From Caenorhabditis elegans (taxonomy: Eukaryota > Nematoda > Chromadorea > Rhabditida > Rhabditidae), in NCBI RefSeq assembly GCF_000002985.6, contig NC_003282.8, forward strand, positions 6,324,001 through 6,388,000: a stretch of 64,000 bases of DNA, given 5' to 3'. The notes beneath the pieces are model-generated. The model was not told where the DNA came from and did not search any database. It saw only the letters and a list, made by a program, of their open reading frames with translations. Positions 36,701-49,596 of this stretch are shown here, one piece after another. The position numbers and the translations under genes are program-made. Within the stretch, counting starts at the first letter, position 1. Each line of letters opens with the position of its first letter.

Positions 36701-37113
36701 AACATTAGAGTAAATAAATTAGCAGTACATTAGAGTAAATATATTGGCAGAACATTAGAGTAAATAAATTAGCAGAACATTAGAGTAAATAAATTAGCAG
36801 AACATTAGAGTAAATAAATTAGCAGAACATTAGAGTAAATAAATTAGCAGAACATTAGAGTAAATAAATTAGGAGAACATTAGAGTAAATAAATTAGCAG
36901 TACATTAGAGAGTAAATAAATTAGCAGTACATTAGAGTAAATAAATTAGCAGAACATTAGAGTAAATAAATTAGCAGAACATTAGAGTAAATAAATTAGC
37001 AGAACATTAGAGTAAATAAATTAGCAGAACATTAGAGTAAATAAATTAGCAGAACATTAGAATAAATAAATTAGGAGAACATTAGAGTAAATAAATTAGC
37101 AGAACATTAGAGT
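33784..37113. repeat. 25-bp minisatellite, about 133 copies
   Basis: The unit is agagtaaataaattagcag + aacatt. The period is exactly 25 except for a 2-base AG insertion near 36910. Recurrent variants are atattggcag, aggagaac, gcagtacat, aatatt and gtgaat. Some variants recur in blocks: gtgaat at 36535 and 36660 is spaced 125 bases (five units) with matching neighbours. Confidence 0.97.
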
Positions 37114-38142
37114 ATTGGTACTGTTGAATCAACGTGGTATCGTGAAATTGGAATATGATGATCATTTGGAACTCATGAGAAATGTTCAGTTTTCCAGTTA
37201 ATTAATATTTGTACAAAATGAAATTAAAAATTTAAAAGATTAATGACAGTGAAACGTTTCAAAAATATGAAATCAGAAAACATTTCTTGAATATAAGGTT
37301 CTTGAACTTCAATCCAGAATATTAGTTTTCTTTCAAGAACTAAACTTATATAATGTGAACTGAAGAAAGTTATGTAAAATTTTGATTGCCTTTAAATACA
37401 TAAACATTCTTTTTTAACTTAAAACTGGATCAGTTTACTTGTTCCTAATCCTATTCTATGTTACCTAGAGACTAAAATATATTTTTTTCAGAGAGCTGTC
37501 TAGACGGTGGTCAAAGATAGGAAAATGGTGTCAACTAATTAAATATTAAACATTTTCTCAAATTAATTTTTTTAGATGACAATTTTTTAATATCTGGCTC
37601 AGTTACCGAGATACAACAGTTTCAAGTGATATAACTTATTTTTCAGAAACTTTGCAAAAGTTGGAGTTGAGCCCGATGAGCTTAGTGATTCCGTCTTAAA
37701 ATCGAGATCTACTAATATCCAAAAATTAAGCTCTTTCTCCAACTATACCCCTACTACATCATACTTTTCGTTTTCCCAGCCTTTTCTATAAGCCACGCCC
37801 TTTTAGGCCCCCTGCTCACACAATTTCATTTTGAAGAAAACACTGGCTCCGCCCATTTTTGCTCCGGGAGAAAACGAAAACCGCCTTTCTCTCGTATTTT
37901 TTCTCTTTCTCTCTCTATTTCGGTTTTCTTCACAGTTATTCTTATCCCATATTTCCAGCTTTTAAATATTTTCAGAAAACGTTGATTCATATCTCATTTG
38001 TCATTGGAATCCGCGATTCCGACGACATCTAAGCAACATTGCTTAGCCGCCCTGGATGCGGTCGGGCGGCCGAAGACCACCAGGACGACGGCGCGAAATT
38101 CAAAAATTCCTCGAACTTTCAAAAAAATGTCGCCTTTTTACG
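37114..38142. other. upstream region and 5' UTR of the Ly6 gene
   Basis: AT-rich to about 37690, then a more mixed promoter-like block with cgccc/ctctct tracts. An acceptor (attttcag, AG 37975-37976) is a likely trans-splice site, leaving a 166-base 5' UTR. An upstream ATG at 37998 opens an ORF in another frame that overlaps the main start. Confidence 0.5.
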
Positions 38143-38993
38143 ATGCTCATTCTCCTTCTAACTATGATCCAGGTATTGGGGTTCCAAATTTGATTCCAGT
38201 TTTTCTAAAACTGAAATATTCCAGCCAACTTCGAGCCTAACATGCCTGACTTGTATGTACACATCATCTACAACACAATTAGACAATTTTCGTGTCTCAA
38301 CACGCTTGTCACGCCCACAATGCTCAATGGAGCCCATAAAATGCGATCGAGATCAAGACGTGTGTGTCACAATCACAATGCACGTTGGTGAGTCTTTTTT
38401 TTTGTTTTCATAATTTTCTGGATGTAGAAAAAAAACGCCTTATTAGATGTAAATATTGGCACATTTTTGACGGGGGAAGACATAAGAAAAAAGGAAACCG
38501 AGTAGTAAAACACAACACAAGAAATACCAAGAAGAAAAGACAAGTATTAGCATAAAAATTAGAATTTCGAGAAATTTTTATTCTTCATCTTCCTTCTTCT
38601 TCTTGACAACGATGTCGACGTGTGCAGAGGCAGGGTTGAAGAGACTAGTAGAATCTGAAATTAAAAACTATTAGAATTAAAAATAAATTTATTTTAAAAT
38701 GTTTCAGGAGGCGGCGACTATTGGATGGGAGCCGGATGCGATCGACGTGTCAATTTTCAACACATGAGCTGTCAAAACGTTCGAACAATGTCAAGAAATG
38801 TGCAGCTAGGTAGAGAGAGTGCTTTTGGAAAGTTATTCTAAATGTTTTGTTTGCAGGATATGTTCAAGAACGACGAGCAATGCAACGTGTATGCGTGTGT
38901 GCTCGTGATCTATGCAATCAACACTCGAACCCATTCCAATTGCCCGTGATTCTCATATTCCTACTGTCGTTTCTCTTCATCTTCCAGTTATAG
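38143..38993 (+). CDS. Ly6/uPAR-domain GPI-anchored protein (ODR-2/HOT-like)
   Basis: Four exons: 38143-38172, 38225-38387, 38708-38809, 38857-38993 (143 aa), in a frame different from the longest open frames here. A short hydrophobic start (MLILLLTMIQ) forms a signal peptide. Mature cysteines follow in Ly6 order: LTCLTC (17, 20), PQC, IKCD, DVCV, AGCD, MSCQ, then the signature CVCARDLCN (about 111-119). The C-terminus is a hydrophobic GPI-attachment tail (LPVILIFLLSFLFIFQL). It is presumably a cell-surface protein; worm relatives such as ODR-2 act in neurons, but the role here is unknown. Introns 1 (52 bases) and 3 (47 bases) are short. Translation may be damped by the overlapping upstream ORF at 37998. 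Confidence 0.83.
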
Positions 38994-41404
38994 TCAACTA
39001 CATCATCAATCTGAATTCTTATCACTGCATCCATATGCTTTTTCAGTTTCCAGAATCCTTGTGAGTTTAGAACAATTTTGATAGTCCATCAGACACTAGA
39101 TATTGGGTTGTGGTTTGGCAAACGCCGGGCAAAACAACACGATAGACCCTTGTCAATGAGATCGACAGACCAAACACAACTTGTCTCTCATATCAGTCAC
39201 CCATTGGGTTGGTGCACAGCAATAGAGGAGAGGAGATACTCTTCTCGTTTCTTGTTCCATCATATTGCAAAAAAAGAAACAAGCGTTTCCCACACATACA
39301 CTGACACAGCTGTGGGAACGGAACTTGGGGGATCCTGAGAGACGGAGAGGTGATGAGAAGAAGTGAACACGGAGTTCCATCATTTTTGGCTAGGGATAAT
39401 TGAATTCGAGTTATGCAAAAGTATTCTTAAATACTGAAGTTATATTAGTGATGAAAATGTAAGAAATTTAAAGCATCCAGTTTTCCGCGTGTCAAAATGA
39501 AGCCTCTGGGTTTATGGGTCATTTTGCAAAACATTTCAGTTCAATTTTATTCAAATATTCAAAATAAACTTGATGTTTCTCTGAAATATGTCTTTGCCAT
39601 TTAGAAATGATTTCTGATGGGCTTCATTTCGGCACACTGAAAATTGGGCGTTTACAATTTCTTGCATTTCCATCCCCCAGTTTTAGAATTGCTTGAATTT
39701 CATGGTTATTCCCAAAATTGAACCATATAGTCAAACCAGAGAGACCCGATGATAGAGAAAAAGATGAGAAGATACCCTCCCGTCCTCCTCCTAAATGCGT
39801 AAATCTCATTTTGCACATCATCGAATCTAACCGGGGTCATTCGGCCACACACATCATACACAGAAGGGGTGGGACAGAAGAGCACAAAACATTCCAACGT
39901 GTGTGAGTACGAAATTTCTGAGAAAATTGTTTGATTTGAAAAGGCGAATTCATAAAATAATCATTGATACTACTTTGAATGAGTTCATTTAGATGAAAAT
40001 CGAATGTTCTCTAGGTGTAGTGATACCCAGATGTAATGTTTTGAGGAGTACTGTAGTTGCAAAAGTCTCGTTGTTCCGGATAATTTAATTTGAAAATAAA
40101 TCAAAAATTGAAGAAACCTGAGAAAAAACCAGGATAAATATATGCAAATTCTACAACAATGAGAAGCTAGCAGCTACAGTACTCCTTAAAGACGCATATT
40201 CCTTGGATTTACGAAAATCGGTCGCTTCGAGACCGGGCCAACGTAATTTTGAAACAAAAGTTGCAACTTTGCATCTTAATAATATTCGAATTATGTTTTT
40301 AGTTCAATTACCGTATGATTTTGGAAAATTTTGAAAGAATTCTAACCCAAAAATTCTAAATTTCAACCTATAACTTTTGACCTTTGACTCACTAAACATT
40401 CTTCAAACCCTCACCCATAAATCTAATAATTTTTGAAAAATCTTTCTCTTGGTGTCTAAAAAGTTCCAGTAGAGTCTTAATGGACACTTTCTGAGAGTGT
40501 GCCATTTCAAACACCACTTAAACTAACTCGGCGCCAAAAAGTATCAGTCATAAATCTGAGTGAGCCCGTGAGCCCACACAAGCATTACTTTAATTAGGTG
40601 CCCCAATGGGAACCTTTCTTCGTGCTATGCTTTCCAAAATCGCACTCAAAACCCATTAAGAGAGCAACTTTTTCTTTACTCCACTCGTTCTTATTTCTTT
40701 AGAGTCTTTTTTAAAACTCTCTATTTCTTCGGTGGGCTCCTTCGGACTTTGCCTCAGGGGACTTTGGGACAAAAACGGAATATGAATTCAGAGAGACACG
40801 ACCGGGGGACCAGTAGTAAGAGTTTTTCTTTTCTACTTAAATTTTGAGAAGAGGGGGAGGGGGAGAAGTATGTTGCACTCAATTTATTACATTTTTGCAT
40901 ATTCCGAAAAAAAGGGATGAAAAGAGGTAACATTCATCTTGAAGCACGTTATACAAGGAGCTTGAAGAATCTAAATGAAAATAAGAGAAAAAGTTTAAAA
41001 AAAGAAGATTCTTTTAGAAGAGAAACACATTTAGAAGTTAATCTATTTAAAGAATTAGAATAACGCTTTAGAAATCAAACTTTCTAACGTGGTACAGTGA
41101 TAGTCACTATCAAGAGTCTAACAAGGTGAATGAGGAAGTTGTCTTATAAGGTCTAAATCTAATTTATCAAATGCAATTGGCTTCGGACAATTTTATCTCA
41201 AAAATAGCATTTTTCTACTTTAGAAAAACATAATTTCAAAAATCAAAATATCTAATTTCAGGATCTCCACCGTCATCCAACTCAATTTCATTCCAAATTT
41301 CAAAAAACGTAGTCTTAAAATGCCACCGCCGCTTTTCAAGACCAATGCCAAAACTCCAAAACTTACACGCTTTCGATGATCCATCCATCAACAAGCAAAG
41401 ATGT
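38994..41404. other. convergent intergenic region, Ly6 gene to smg-3
   Basis: 3' UTRs from both strands are expected here. It contains an inverted repeat at 40012-40235 and G-rich sequence near 40850-40870. Short ORFs (39078-39338, 39718-39906) show no conserved features. Confidence 0.5.
40012..40235. repeat. diverged palindromic element
   Basis: The left part gaggagtactgtagttgc pairs with gcagctacagtactcctt on the right. The right end carries cggtcgcttcgagaccgggc, the family's end motif; the matching left end is eroded (gtagtgatacccag). Confidence 0.6.
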
Positions 41405-44400
41405 TCACCATTCTCCTTCGAGGTGAGGTTTCGGGAATTGTGGACGGAATTGACTGAAAATATATATATAGATTAATAGAGAAAAAAATTAAAAATTGTG
41501 TTACCCTCTCTTAGCATTTCCCTTTCGAGAACTGTTCAACGATGCCAACAAGGCTTTCTCCTCTTCCATCTCAATTCTACGATGTTGTCCAAGAGTCAAT
41601 CGTTTCATATCGGCACGTTCCTGCTCTTCGCGAGCTTTTTCTTCTTTCCAACGTTCCTGAAGCTGATCATCGTCGATGTTGACAGTCTTTAACGATGGTT
41701 TGTTCGTTTTTCCGCGGACCATCAGCGTGACACGAGTTTGCTTTTGACGTCCAGAAGCTGCGATTGTGGGAGATTTCTCATAGACATCCTCATCATCGTC
41801 GTTATCTTGCTTAGAGCTTGAAGCCGCTGGCTCGTCTTTTACAGTTTCAGCTGAAAAAAATGGCATTTTTAAACATTTTAGATCACAAATTCCAATGTTA
41901 TCTTTCAATATACGATATTCAAGCACAGTTTTCTTGGAACCTCTTCTCTTATTGAATCTTTGAACCTACATCTGTCATACTCTATAAATGTGCTCATTCA
42001 AAATGCAACCTTTTTCCATATCCTTCCGTCTTCTTCTTTTTCTTCTTCCACTAACATACAAAATCATCACTCAAAAACCCAATTTGTGAGTGTATGTCCC
42101 CTTCTTTATGTATCTGTGCGAAGCGGGAAATTCGAATCTGCATATCTCAACACGCTTGCCCTCTTGTGCAGTTACTCGGATTCTGGAGGACACACGAGAC
42201 AGTTGACAACACTTTTTCAACAGATAGAGACCGAAAAAGGGGGCATTTCTTTCGTTTTTTTTTTGCGACTTTTCTTCTTGACAACCCAAAGAAGAAGAAG
42301 AAGAAAGAGTCGCGAACGAAATTCAATAAACGTCTTCTCTACTTCTTCTATTTCGTTGTCAGCCCCAGGGTCAGCTTCAGTGTCGAGAAGCAAGAGAAAT
42401 AGAAGAGTCAACTTCTTGCCTCTTGTTGTCCGGGTCGGTCGGTCTATTGTGTCTCCTTTCTCATTTTTTGCTGCACCCCCCGTACTCACAATTTTTTTGA
42501 AGGAAAACGTTTGTGAGTAAAACGTGGAGGTGTGCTAGTCAGTTCACTGGGGACCTGAAACCAACCGAACACCACTATGCTTGAAGCTGTTTGTCAGCAA
42601 AGCTAGACGAATGTGTAAGAGTCAAGGATCAATGAGCTGGTTGTGCCTAGTGCCTAAAACGCAAAACAACCTATAGAGACACTTAAACTGAATATCGTAA
42701 ATGTTTACAGACATAGAATTCGTTGAACTTAAAGATAAGTCAAACTCTAGAACAACTTTCGATCCCATCTAGAACGTGCTTAAACGAGAGTTAACAGCCC
42801 CACTAAAACGCACTTTTATGCATTTTCACTTTGCTTCGCTTCGCGTGTGTGCTCTAAGTGAAACAAGTGTTACTACACACCTGATGTTTCCTGTCTCGAA
42901 TTGAAGATGAGGACACATTTTTGTGCGTGTAGTGGTGAAACGACCGCAAAAACAATGTGTCAAGGTGGGGCGGCGGCGGCGGCGGAAGAATGAGCACAAC
43001 ATGATTGAAATTCGAGACGAACATGATGGCGATGTGGCCGAAGAAAATGACAAATGAGTGCGGAAAAGAAATAAACTTTTGAAAAGGGGAACTTTGAGTT
43101 TGAGTCTTTGTTCCAGGAGTTTCAGAAGCACTGTTGTAGAGCTGCTATTTTTGTGTTATCACGTAGAGTTGGCACGACCGCTTAAAGGCACATGTTTCGA
43201 GTGGGTCTCGTAACGATCTCATTGCCAGTGATAGGGGTCGCTACAGTTTCCAAACTTCCAAGTTTCCAAACAGCTGACGTAGAAAATGAACACTGTGAAA
43301 TTTCAAATTCTGAAGTGTACTGTGAAAGCAAGGAACCGCATAACTATCCGAAATCTATCTAAATCTCCAAAATAAGAACAAGATACATCACTTCCAAATC
43401 ATTCATTTTTGCCTCCGCCAAAATCACAAAAAGCAAAAATGCTCTCCATGATGAAAAATGGATTAAAAACACTGGGGGTCACCTTTCCAACGACATCGCT
43501 GATGCTGGTGGTAGGGGACACAAATTCAATTGTTTTTGTTTTTGTTTTGCCGCCTTTCCCTCATACACACAGTCTTCATACACGTTCCGAACGCACAGCA
43601 CAACCACCAAAATCAATCAAGTCGTCTCTCTGTTCTCCCCCGTATATGTGCTCCGTCTCGCGTTAATCAAATTCATCTTAGTGTCGTGGCACAATTCTGT
43701 TGTAGCAAAAAAGCTCTCTACACTAAAGCTTTTTGTGTGTGAAACTGAAACTGGGGTTCCAAAATTAGTGACATACGATATCGAGAATGACTCTTATTGA
43801 TGTATTATTATTGATATTGCATCAAAAATTCTCGAAACCTATAACAATATATATAGTATCCATGGGATGCTAGATGCAGGTGTGAAGAAAAAGAAGAAAT
43901 TCGAGATGTTCTTCGTGGGAAATGAGGGACCACACCTATAAGTGTGCCAATGATATTCGAGAAGGTGCGTGTAGAAAGTGACTGAGTGAGAGAGATCCAT
44001 TGACGAGAAGTGAAAAATGAGGTGAGGGAATTGTGAAGAGAAGGGAACTGTTTCAGGAGAAAACATTGAACTGTCTAAGCAAATAGGTCAGGAGGGAAAT
44101 TTTCAAATTTTGCATGAAAAAAAACTTACCAAACTTGATACTTCTATTGAACCGATCTTTTACAGCAGCTGGTAGAGTGACATCGTATTGAGCAGCAGCT
44201 ACAGGCATCTGAAACTATGTGAATATTAGACTGTCAATAGGAAAAGCTCATCAGGGGTGGGCATTGAAATTTCAAGAAATTTCCAATTTTCAGATTTTGA
44301 AAATATATCGCTATAAATATTTTAAGAAATCTTCGAATCCATTCGAGAAAGTTAAAATATACTTTATTTTACTGGTTTTACAGATCAAGAAATTTCATGG

Positions 44401-47400
44401 TTCACAAAAAGAGCTGTGGAACCTGTAAAATTCTTTTTTTTTTGAATGTCTAAACGGGATTCGAAGCTTTCTTGAAATATTAATTTTTAAATGAAAATGA
44501 TTTTTAGTGATAAATTTTCAAAAACTGAAAATTTGGAATTTCTTAAAATAAATAAATTGAATAAAACTATACCGCTGATTGTCTGAATCCTTCTCCCATC
44601 ATTCGATCGAGTTCTCTCTGGAACTCGTCATCTTCTTCTTTTGTCACGGCATTCGAGAAATTCTCAATTTTCTGTCGATCTTCTTCAGAATCATCTTCAT
44701 CCAGTTCAGAGTCTCTGAAATTTAAATTTAAATATTCTACTTTAAAACTAATCTGGTACTTTTAAAAACTACCATTTCAAATGAAAAGTTTATTTTTCGC
44801 ACTAAAAATGCTCTCCAATACTCAAATTTATAAAATTTTATTTTTTCAGAAATCTCATCACATCCGTCATTCTTTCAGTCTTCTCATTCACACATCAGAT
44901 TGATTCCTCAAAAATCGACTCGACACAAAAAATAAACTAATTTTCAAATTTTAACCAAATTTCGTGATTTTCTGTGATATTCCATGTATTTTTATAGTGA
45001 ATAAATCAATACCGATTCTCATCTTCGTCTTCTTCATCATCTTCTTCAATAACATTCAGTTCATTCAAACCATCACCTTCAATGTCTTTGTGTTCTCCGG
45101 CAAACTCTTTCAACTGAAAAAAAAAATCAATTTTTAAAAGGTTTTAAAGGTATTTTCACTAGTTTGTCTACCTCTCCCTTGAATTTCTTCTCAATTTTTG
45201 TGACTATATCTTGAGCTTCTTTCAAATTTTTCGGCCATCGAAGCGAATTGGACTTCTTTTGGCGGAATTGACGGCACAATTCAGTATACGCAAGTTCGAC
45301 TTCATACGGGAAACTGAAATAAGAAAATTAGATCACAGAATTAAAGCATTTCTTTACAATTTTATAAGTGGTGAAGTCGAATTTAAAACTTACAATTTAA
45401 TTATGGAGCTTCGAAAATTTAAAAATCATTCACCCAATTTGAATTTCGCGCAAAAATGAATTTTTTAATGATACTGAGGCATAAACCTTTCAGCAAATTA
45501 ATTAATTTTTTTCTGATTTTTAGCGATGCTCCGTAGTTTTTTATGCTTTCAAACGTAAAATGTAATTACAGTCGTGTATATCTACCTGTTTTGAAACAAA
45601 AATCCGAAGAAATTAAAGGAAAAATGCGAAAAACGCCTATAACCTGAGAAAAAATTAATTAATTGTCCGAGAGGAGTACACGGCCGAGTATCACACAAAA
45701 CTCATTTTGGCGCGAAATTCAAATTAGATAAACAAATAAATTGCTTTTCTATAGTTTAAAGCTCCATAACATAATTTTGAATATACCTTGTCTGAACATC
45801 GAGAGGATTTTGATTTTCTCCCGTTTCTCCTCCCGAATTCGGTTGTTGTTCGGCAACTTCTTGATCCCAGGCATCTTTTTTGATGTAATAGTAACGATGG
45901 AAATATGATAGGAAATATCGCATTTTGATTTTTCCCGAGCCTTTCATGAAGAACTCGCGTAGAATTTCCAGCATAGCACAAATCATTCGAATTCGGTGCA
46001 GGTCTCGCCACGAATTTTCTGGTTCTGGATATGAAATCAGTTGATAGAGAATCTTCAAGACTAGATCTTCATCACACAGCTCAAAACTGTAGAGCTCTGC
46101 AAGATAAACGGCGGCAGAATGAGCCCATTGATTGTAGACTCCAGGATTTTCCAAGGATATTCTGGAAATAACTCTTATGCTTGCTGCTTGAACTGGAAAC
46201 GAGAGATGCGCGGCACATTTACAAAACGATATTCTCTCATTGTCGTGCCGAAATATTTTTTTCGGAAATTTTAATAGAAATAAAGATAAACATGTATAGT
46301 TTCTAAGAATAATGTTACTTTCAATTGAAAGTTTTGGGAAGTTGCTCAAAAACTAACACAACCGTACGATGCAGTATTAATATTTGAATCAGGGGTGTGC
46401 GGCAAATCTCAAAATTTGTCGAGCTCGGCAAGTTCGGCAAATTCGGCAAATTTGCCGCACACCCCTGATTTGAATCAATGGGCAATGCCTCGAAACTTTT
46501 CATTGAGAGCAATTTTTTTCAGAAAGTACAAAAAAAGTTATATATATATTTCTGTGTAAATGTGCCGCACATCTCTATCGAAAATCGTTCATACCGAATA
46601 GTTTCAATTGTTGAATCAATTACAGCCATTCCAATCCATTGAAGATGTACCAAATTACAGAGACCAGCAATCGCAGATGCCACGTGTTGAAGATTTTCAA
46701 TGGGAAGAAGCCACGTGGAGGAGAGATAACGAATTGCATAATCAGCAACTTCTGGATCATACCATTCAAGCCTCCGAAGACATTTTAAGAAAACATCAAC
46801 GGTTGATTCATTGATATCCAGAATTATGTGACGAATAAATCGTTTCATTGGAGTATCCTCTTCGTCTAGCTTCAAACGAAGACGTTCTTCTTTTGAATCT
46901 TCTGGTGGAAGGCAGGTGAAATACGCATTGTCTATGAGCATCTGAAATATCGAAATTGAATTAATATTATGATGTAGTTCATCTAAACATACCGCTTGTC
47001 TTTGATCTTTCATTCGTTCTCGTTTCGCCTTCACAACTTCCAATAATCTCTTCATTTTTGCATGTGATTCAGTATGTCTATACAGATAAAGACCACTAGA
47101 TTCCATGAATGTCGCTGTCATTTCTACAGAATGTCCACGTAAATCATACACAAGTTGTCTCAAACAACTGAGTCCTTCAGCACGAGAAATTACTCCAAAC
47201 TTCATCAGTTCAGCTATCATCATCACGCAAACCATCTTTGATTCCACTTTGATTATAGCAGTAGCTGACGATGGTTTCTGTTGCAAAAATCCGCGGAATT
47301 TCTCGAGTAGTTGAGTTACGATTTCAGTTGTCAAATCAGGCATCACATTCTCGAGAGTAGCGACAAGTCGGGCATAAAATGGAACAACATCGATCCGAGA

Positions 47401-49093
47401 CGGAGGTGGATCGATCATAAGCTTCACAAGCCTCTTGCGACAACCCTTATTATTCAGATTCGAAACAAAATAAATAGCTGCTTGGTCAGTTGAGTACTTG
47501 CTGACAAGATGATCCAAATCAAGTACAAAACTTTGCCATTTGCTGACTCCTCGTTCTTCGGATGCATCCACAGCTTCTTTGAGAAGAGCTTGAAGTTGAG
47601 AATCTTCTGGTGTCGTCTCCTTTTCAGACTCTCCACGTTGTAATGATGATCTCTTCGCATCCATTGCTCCGGATTCATTGATATTTTCCATATCGACATC
47701 TTCAATCCTTTCAGCCATCTTCGCTTTGCTGAGAGTTCTCTGTTCAGATTCTTTATAAAGATCCTTGGGAACCATCTGTCGAAGATCGATAAGATCCTCG
47801 TAGAATGCCTTCGTCTCTTCATCACTCCACAGCTTGATTGCTCCTTCTGCAAGTTTGCGTCCCATCTGAAATATAGAATAAGTTCAAGTTTTTGGTCGAA
47901 TCAAAAAACCTCCAAGTTGGCAGCTTCATCCTCTTCATCGTCACTAGCTTCCTCTTTTAGCGGTTTCATTTCCACACCGATTGCAGACGATATCTCTATA
48001 GCCTAAAATGAGGGGTTTTCTCAAATTTTCCTATTGGGTAATTAATTTTTGTACCATTTTCCGCAGAGAATCCAATTCAGACTGAAGATCATTCAAAGTT
48101 GTCTTTTCCTCATCACCAGCGTCTCCACGGCTTCTTTCCTGTCGTTTAACTCTCTTCATCGCCTTATTTCTTGCCGAACACGTTTTCTCGGTTTTCGAAT
48201 AAAGTGAATCGTAGTATGATTTGAAGAGCTCACGAATCGACTTTTTCTGTTCAACTGAGAGAGCTGATGACTCAGGGAGTTCTTCTGAAAACATTGATAA
48301 TGAATATACGCTCCTGATTAAAAAGATAACAACCGTCTTGAATCTCGACCGTTTCAGCATCATCCATTGGAATTGGCACAATATTTGCAATTTGCCATCC
48401 AACAGTTCTAGATACTGTAGCCAATAATCCAACATTGACAAAATCAGTCTTATCTGTTTGAATCAAATAACTTAATACAGCACCGAGAACTTGAAGTCCT
48501 TCCTTTTCATTGAAAACTCCACACAGGCAAAGTTCAGCGAGGAAGCTGGAAATATTTTATTTATTCTCAGATGAAAACTGTCTTATTAATGCAATCTAAC
48601 ATAATATCCACTCTCAATTTTGCAACATTTGCAATTTTGTCACTCTTTTTAACAGGAAGAACTTTTTTGAATTCCCCAGCCATCTGTTCACTGAAGTTTG
48701 AATATTTCGCAGAAATTGCAAGGCAGAGCTCTGTTACTTTCGGAATATCGGATAACTTCAATTTTGTCTCTATAATTCCCTGAAAAATTATCCGATTTTC
48801 AATGGAATTCGAAATCAAGAACCCACCGACGCCATTTCCTCAACAAATTTGCTTAAATTCAATTTCGATAATTCTTCAATTAATTGTGGAACAGTGGCCG
48901 CACTGAGAAGCTTCACTTTTTTCATAAAACTCGTCGTCTTTTTCAATGTTGAATCTAAACTTCGCAATTCTTTTTCGTTATCGAGCAAAGTTTCTCGAAT
49001 CTCGACCATTTGAAGACGACTTGTTTCTTGATATTTTACACGCTTTTTCAGCTCTTCCAGCCATGATGTCTCGACTTTTCGCCGCATCTGCAT
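41405..49093 (-). CDS. smg-3: SMG-3, UPF2 nonsense-mediated decay factor
   Basis: Minus-strand exons: 48827-49093, 48601-48779, 48334-48545, 48055-48284, 47910-48002, 46993-47865, 46595-46941, 45787-46161, 45172-45313, 45013-45113, 44573-44714, 44130-44208, 41505-41850, 41405-41453 (1,144 aa). Stopping at 41501 in exon 13 gives 1,129 aa. Three MIF4G regions lie at roughly 50-250, 430-610 and 620-850; PPPSRIDVVPFYARLVATL and NAYFTCLPP match human UPF2 closely. An acidic block (about 900-970) and the UPF1-binding tail (VTLMVRGKTNKPSLKTV, RLTLGQHRRIEMEEE) follow. UPF2 bridges UPF3 and UPF1 to trigger decay of mRNAs with premature stops. Intron 6 (46942-46992) is 51 bases, in frame and stop-free. 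A trans-splice-like acceptor (atcacag) precedes the ATG. Confidence 0.9.
41851..44129 (-). other. long intron 12 of smg-3
   Basis: 2.28 kb, by far the largest intron of this gene. It contains purine/pyrimidine-skewed tracts (aagaagaagaag near 42285, cggcggcggcgg near 42970) and a single 'ggtctcg' motif with cttaaagg near 43180-43215. ORFs on either strand are low-complexity and unconvincing. Confidence 0.5.
46388..46470. repeat. hairpin element in smg-3 intron 7
   Basis: aatcaggggtgtgcggcaaat pairs with atttgccgcacacccctgatt. The loop side carries cggcaa/ttcggcaaa words reminiscent of the ends at 26679. Confidence 0.8.
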
Positions 49094-49596
49094 AGACTGT
49101 GATAGAGAATCGTCATTTTACAAAATAAAGTGTACACTCAAGTATATAATTGAACATTCCAACATTCTATGAAACAACCAAGAAGTGAAATAATTATCCA
49201 TGTCTCATTTCCTAATTAAAAAGAAATAAGAATTTCCAAATTGTAACATATTAAAACGCGGGGCGAACAGCCATTAAATATCAAAAAGGATACAGAAAAA
49301 AAAAACAATGAAAGTCTCAAATTCAGAAATCTATTAATTAATAAAAATTGTGTAGGAAGATCAAAGCATGATATTTTGATAGTTGAACAGAACAGAGGTA
49401 AAATAAGACGTTCGCGTTGGAAAATCATGAGAACAAGATAATAAATAACCGAGACCTCGGAGAACAGAGAAAAAAGTAAAGTGATACACTAGATTATAAG
49501 GAACAATGCTCATTTGTCTGGAAAATCGAAAGAACTGGGATTTTGGCAGGAACAGAAAAAAGGAAGTCAGAAGTGAAAAGAAAAAAAAGAAGATAA
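49094..49596. other. hrpf-2 / smg-3 intercistronic region
   Basis: 503 bases between two minus-strand genes, holding the hrpf-2 3' UTR. The spacing and the acceptor just before the smg-3 ATG leave an operon possible but unproven. Confidence 0.45.

Noticed and set aside
33665-37113. CRISPR-like array
   Set aside because: There are no unique spacers; the units are contiguous tandem copies in a eukaryotic setting.
38567-38655. Minus-strand exon-like piece with an acceptor and a Lys/Glu-rich end (HVDIVVKKKKEDEE), also phase-compatible with a cryptic smg-3 donor at 41367
   Set aside because: It would need a 2.7-kb intron, and the smg-3 frame already stops at 41405. Low-complexity sequence easily mimics an exon.
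42217-42520. Overlapping Ser/Lys/Arg-rich ORFs on both strands in smg-3 intron 12
   Set aside because: They arise from agaaga/tcttct tracts, are low-complexity and have no splice or homology support.
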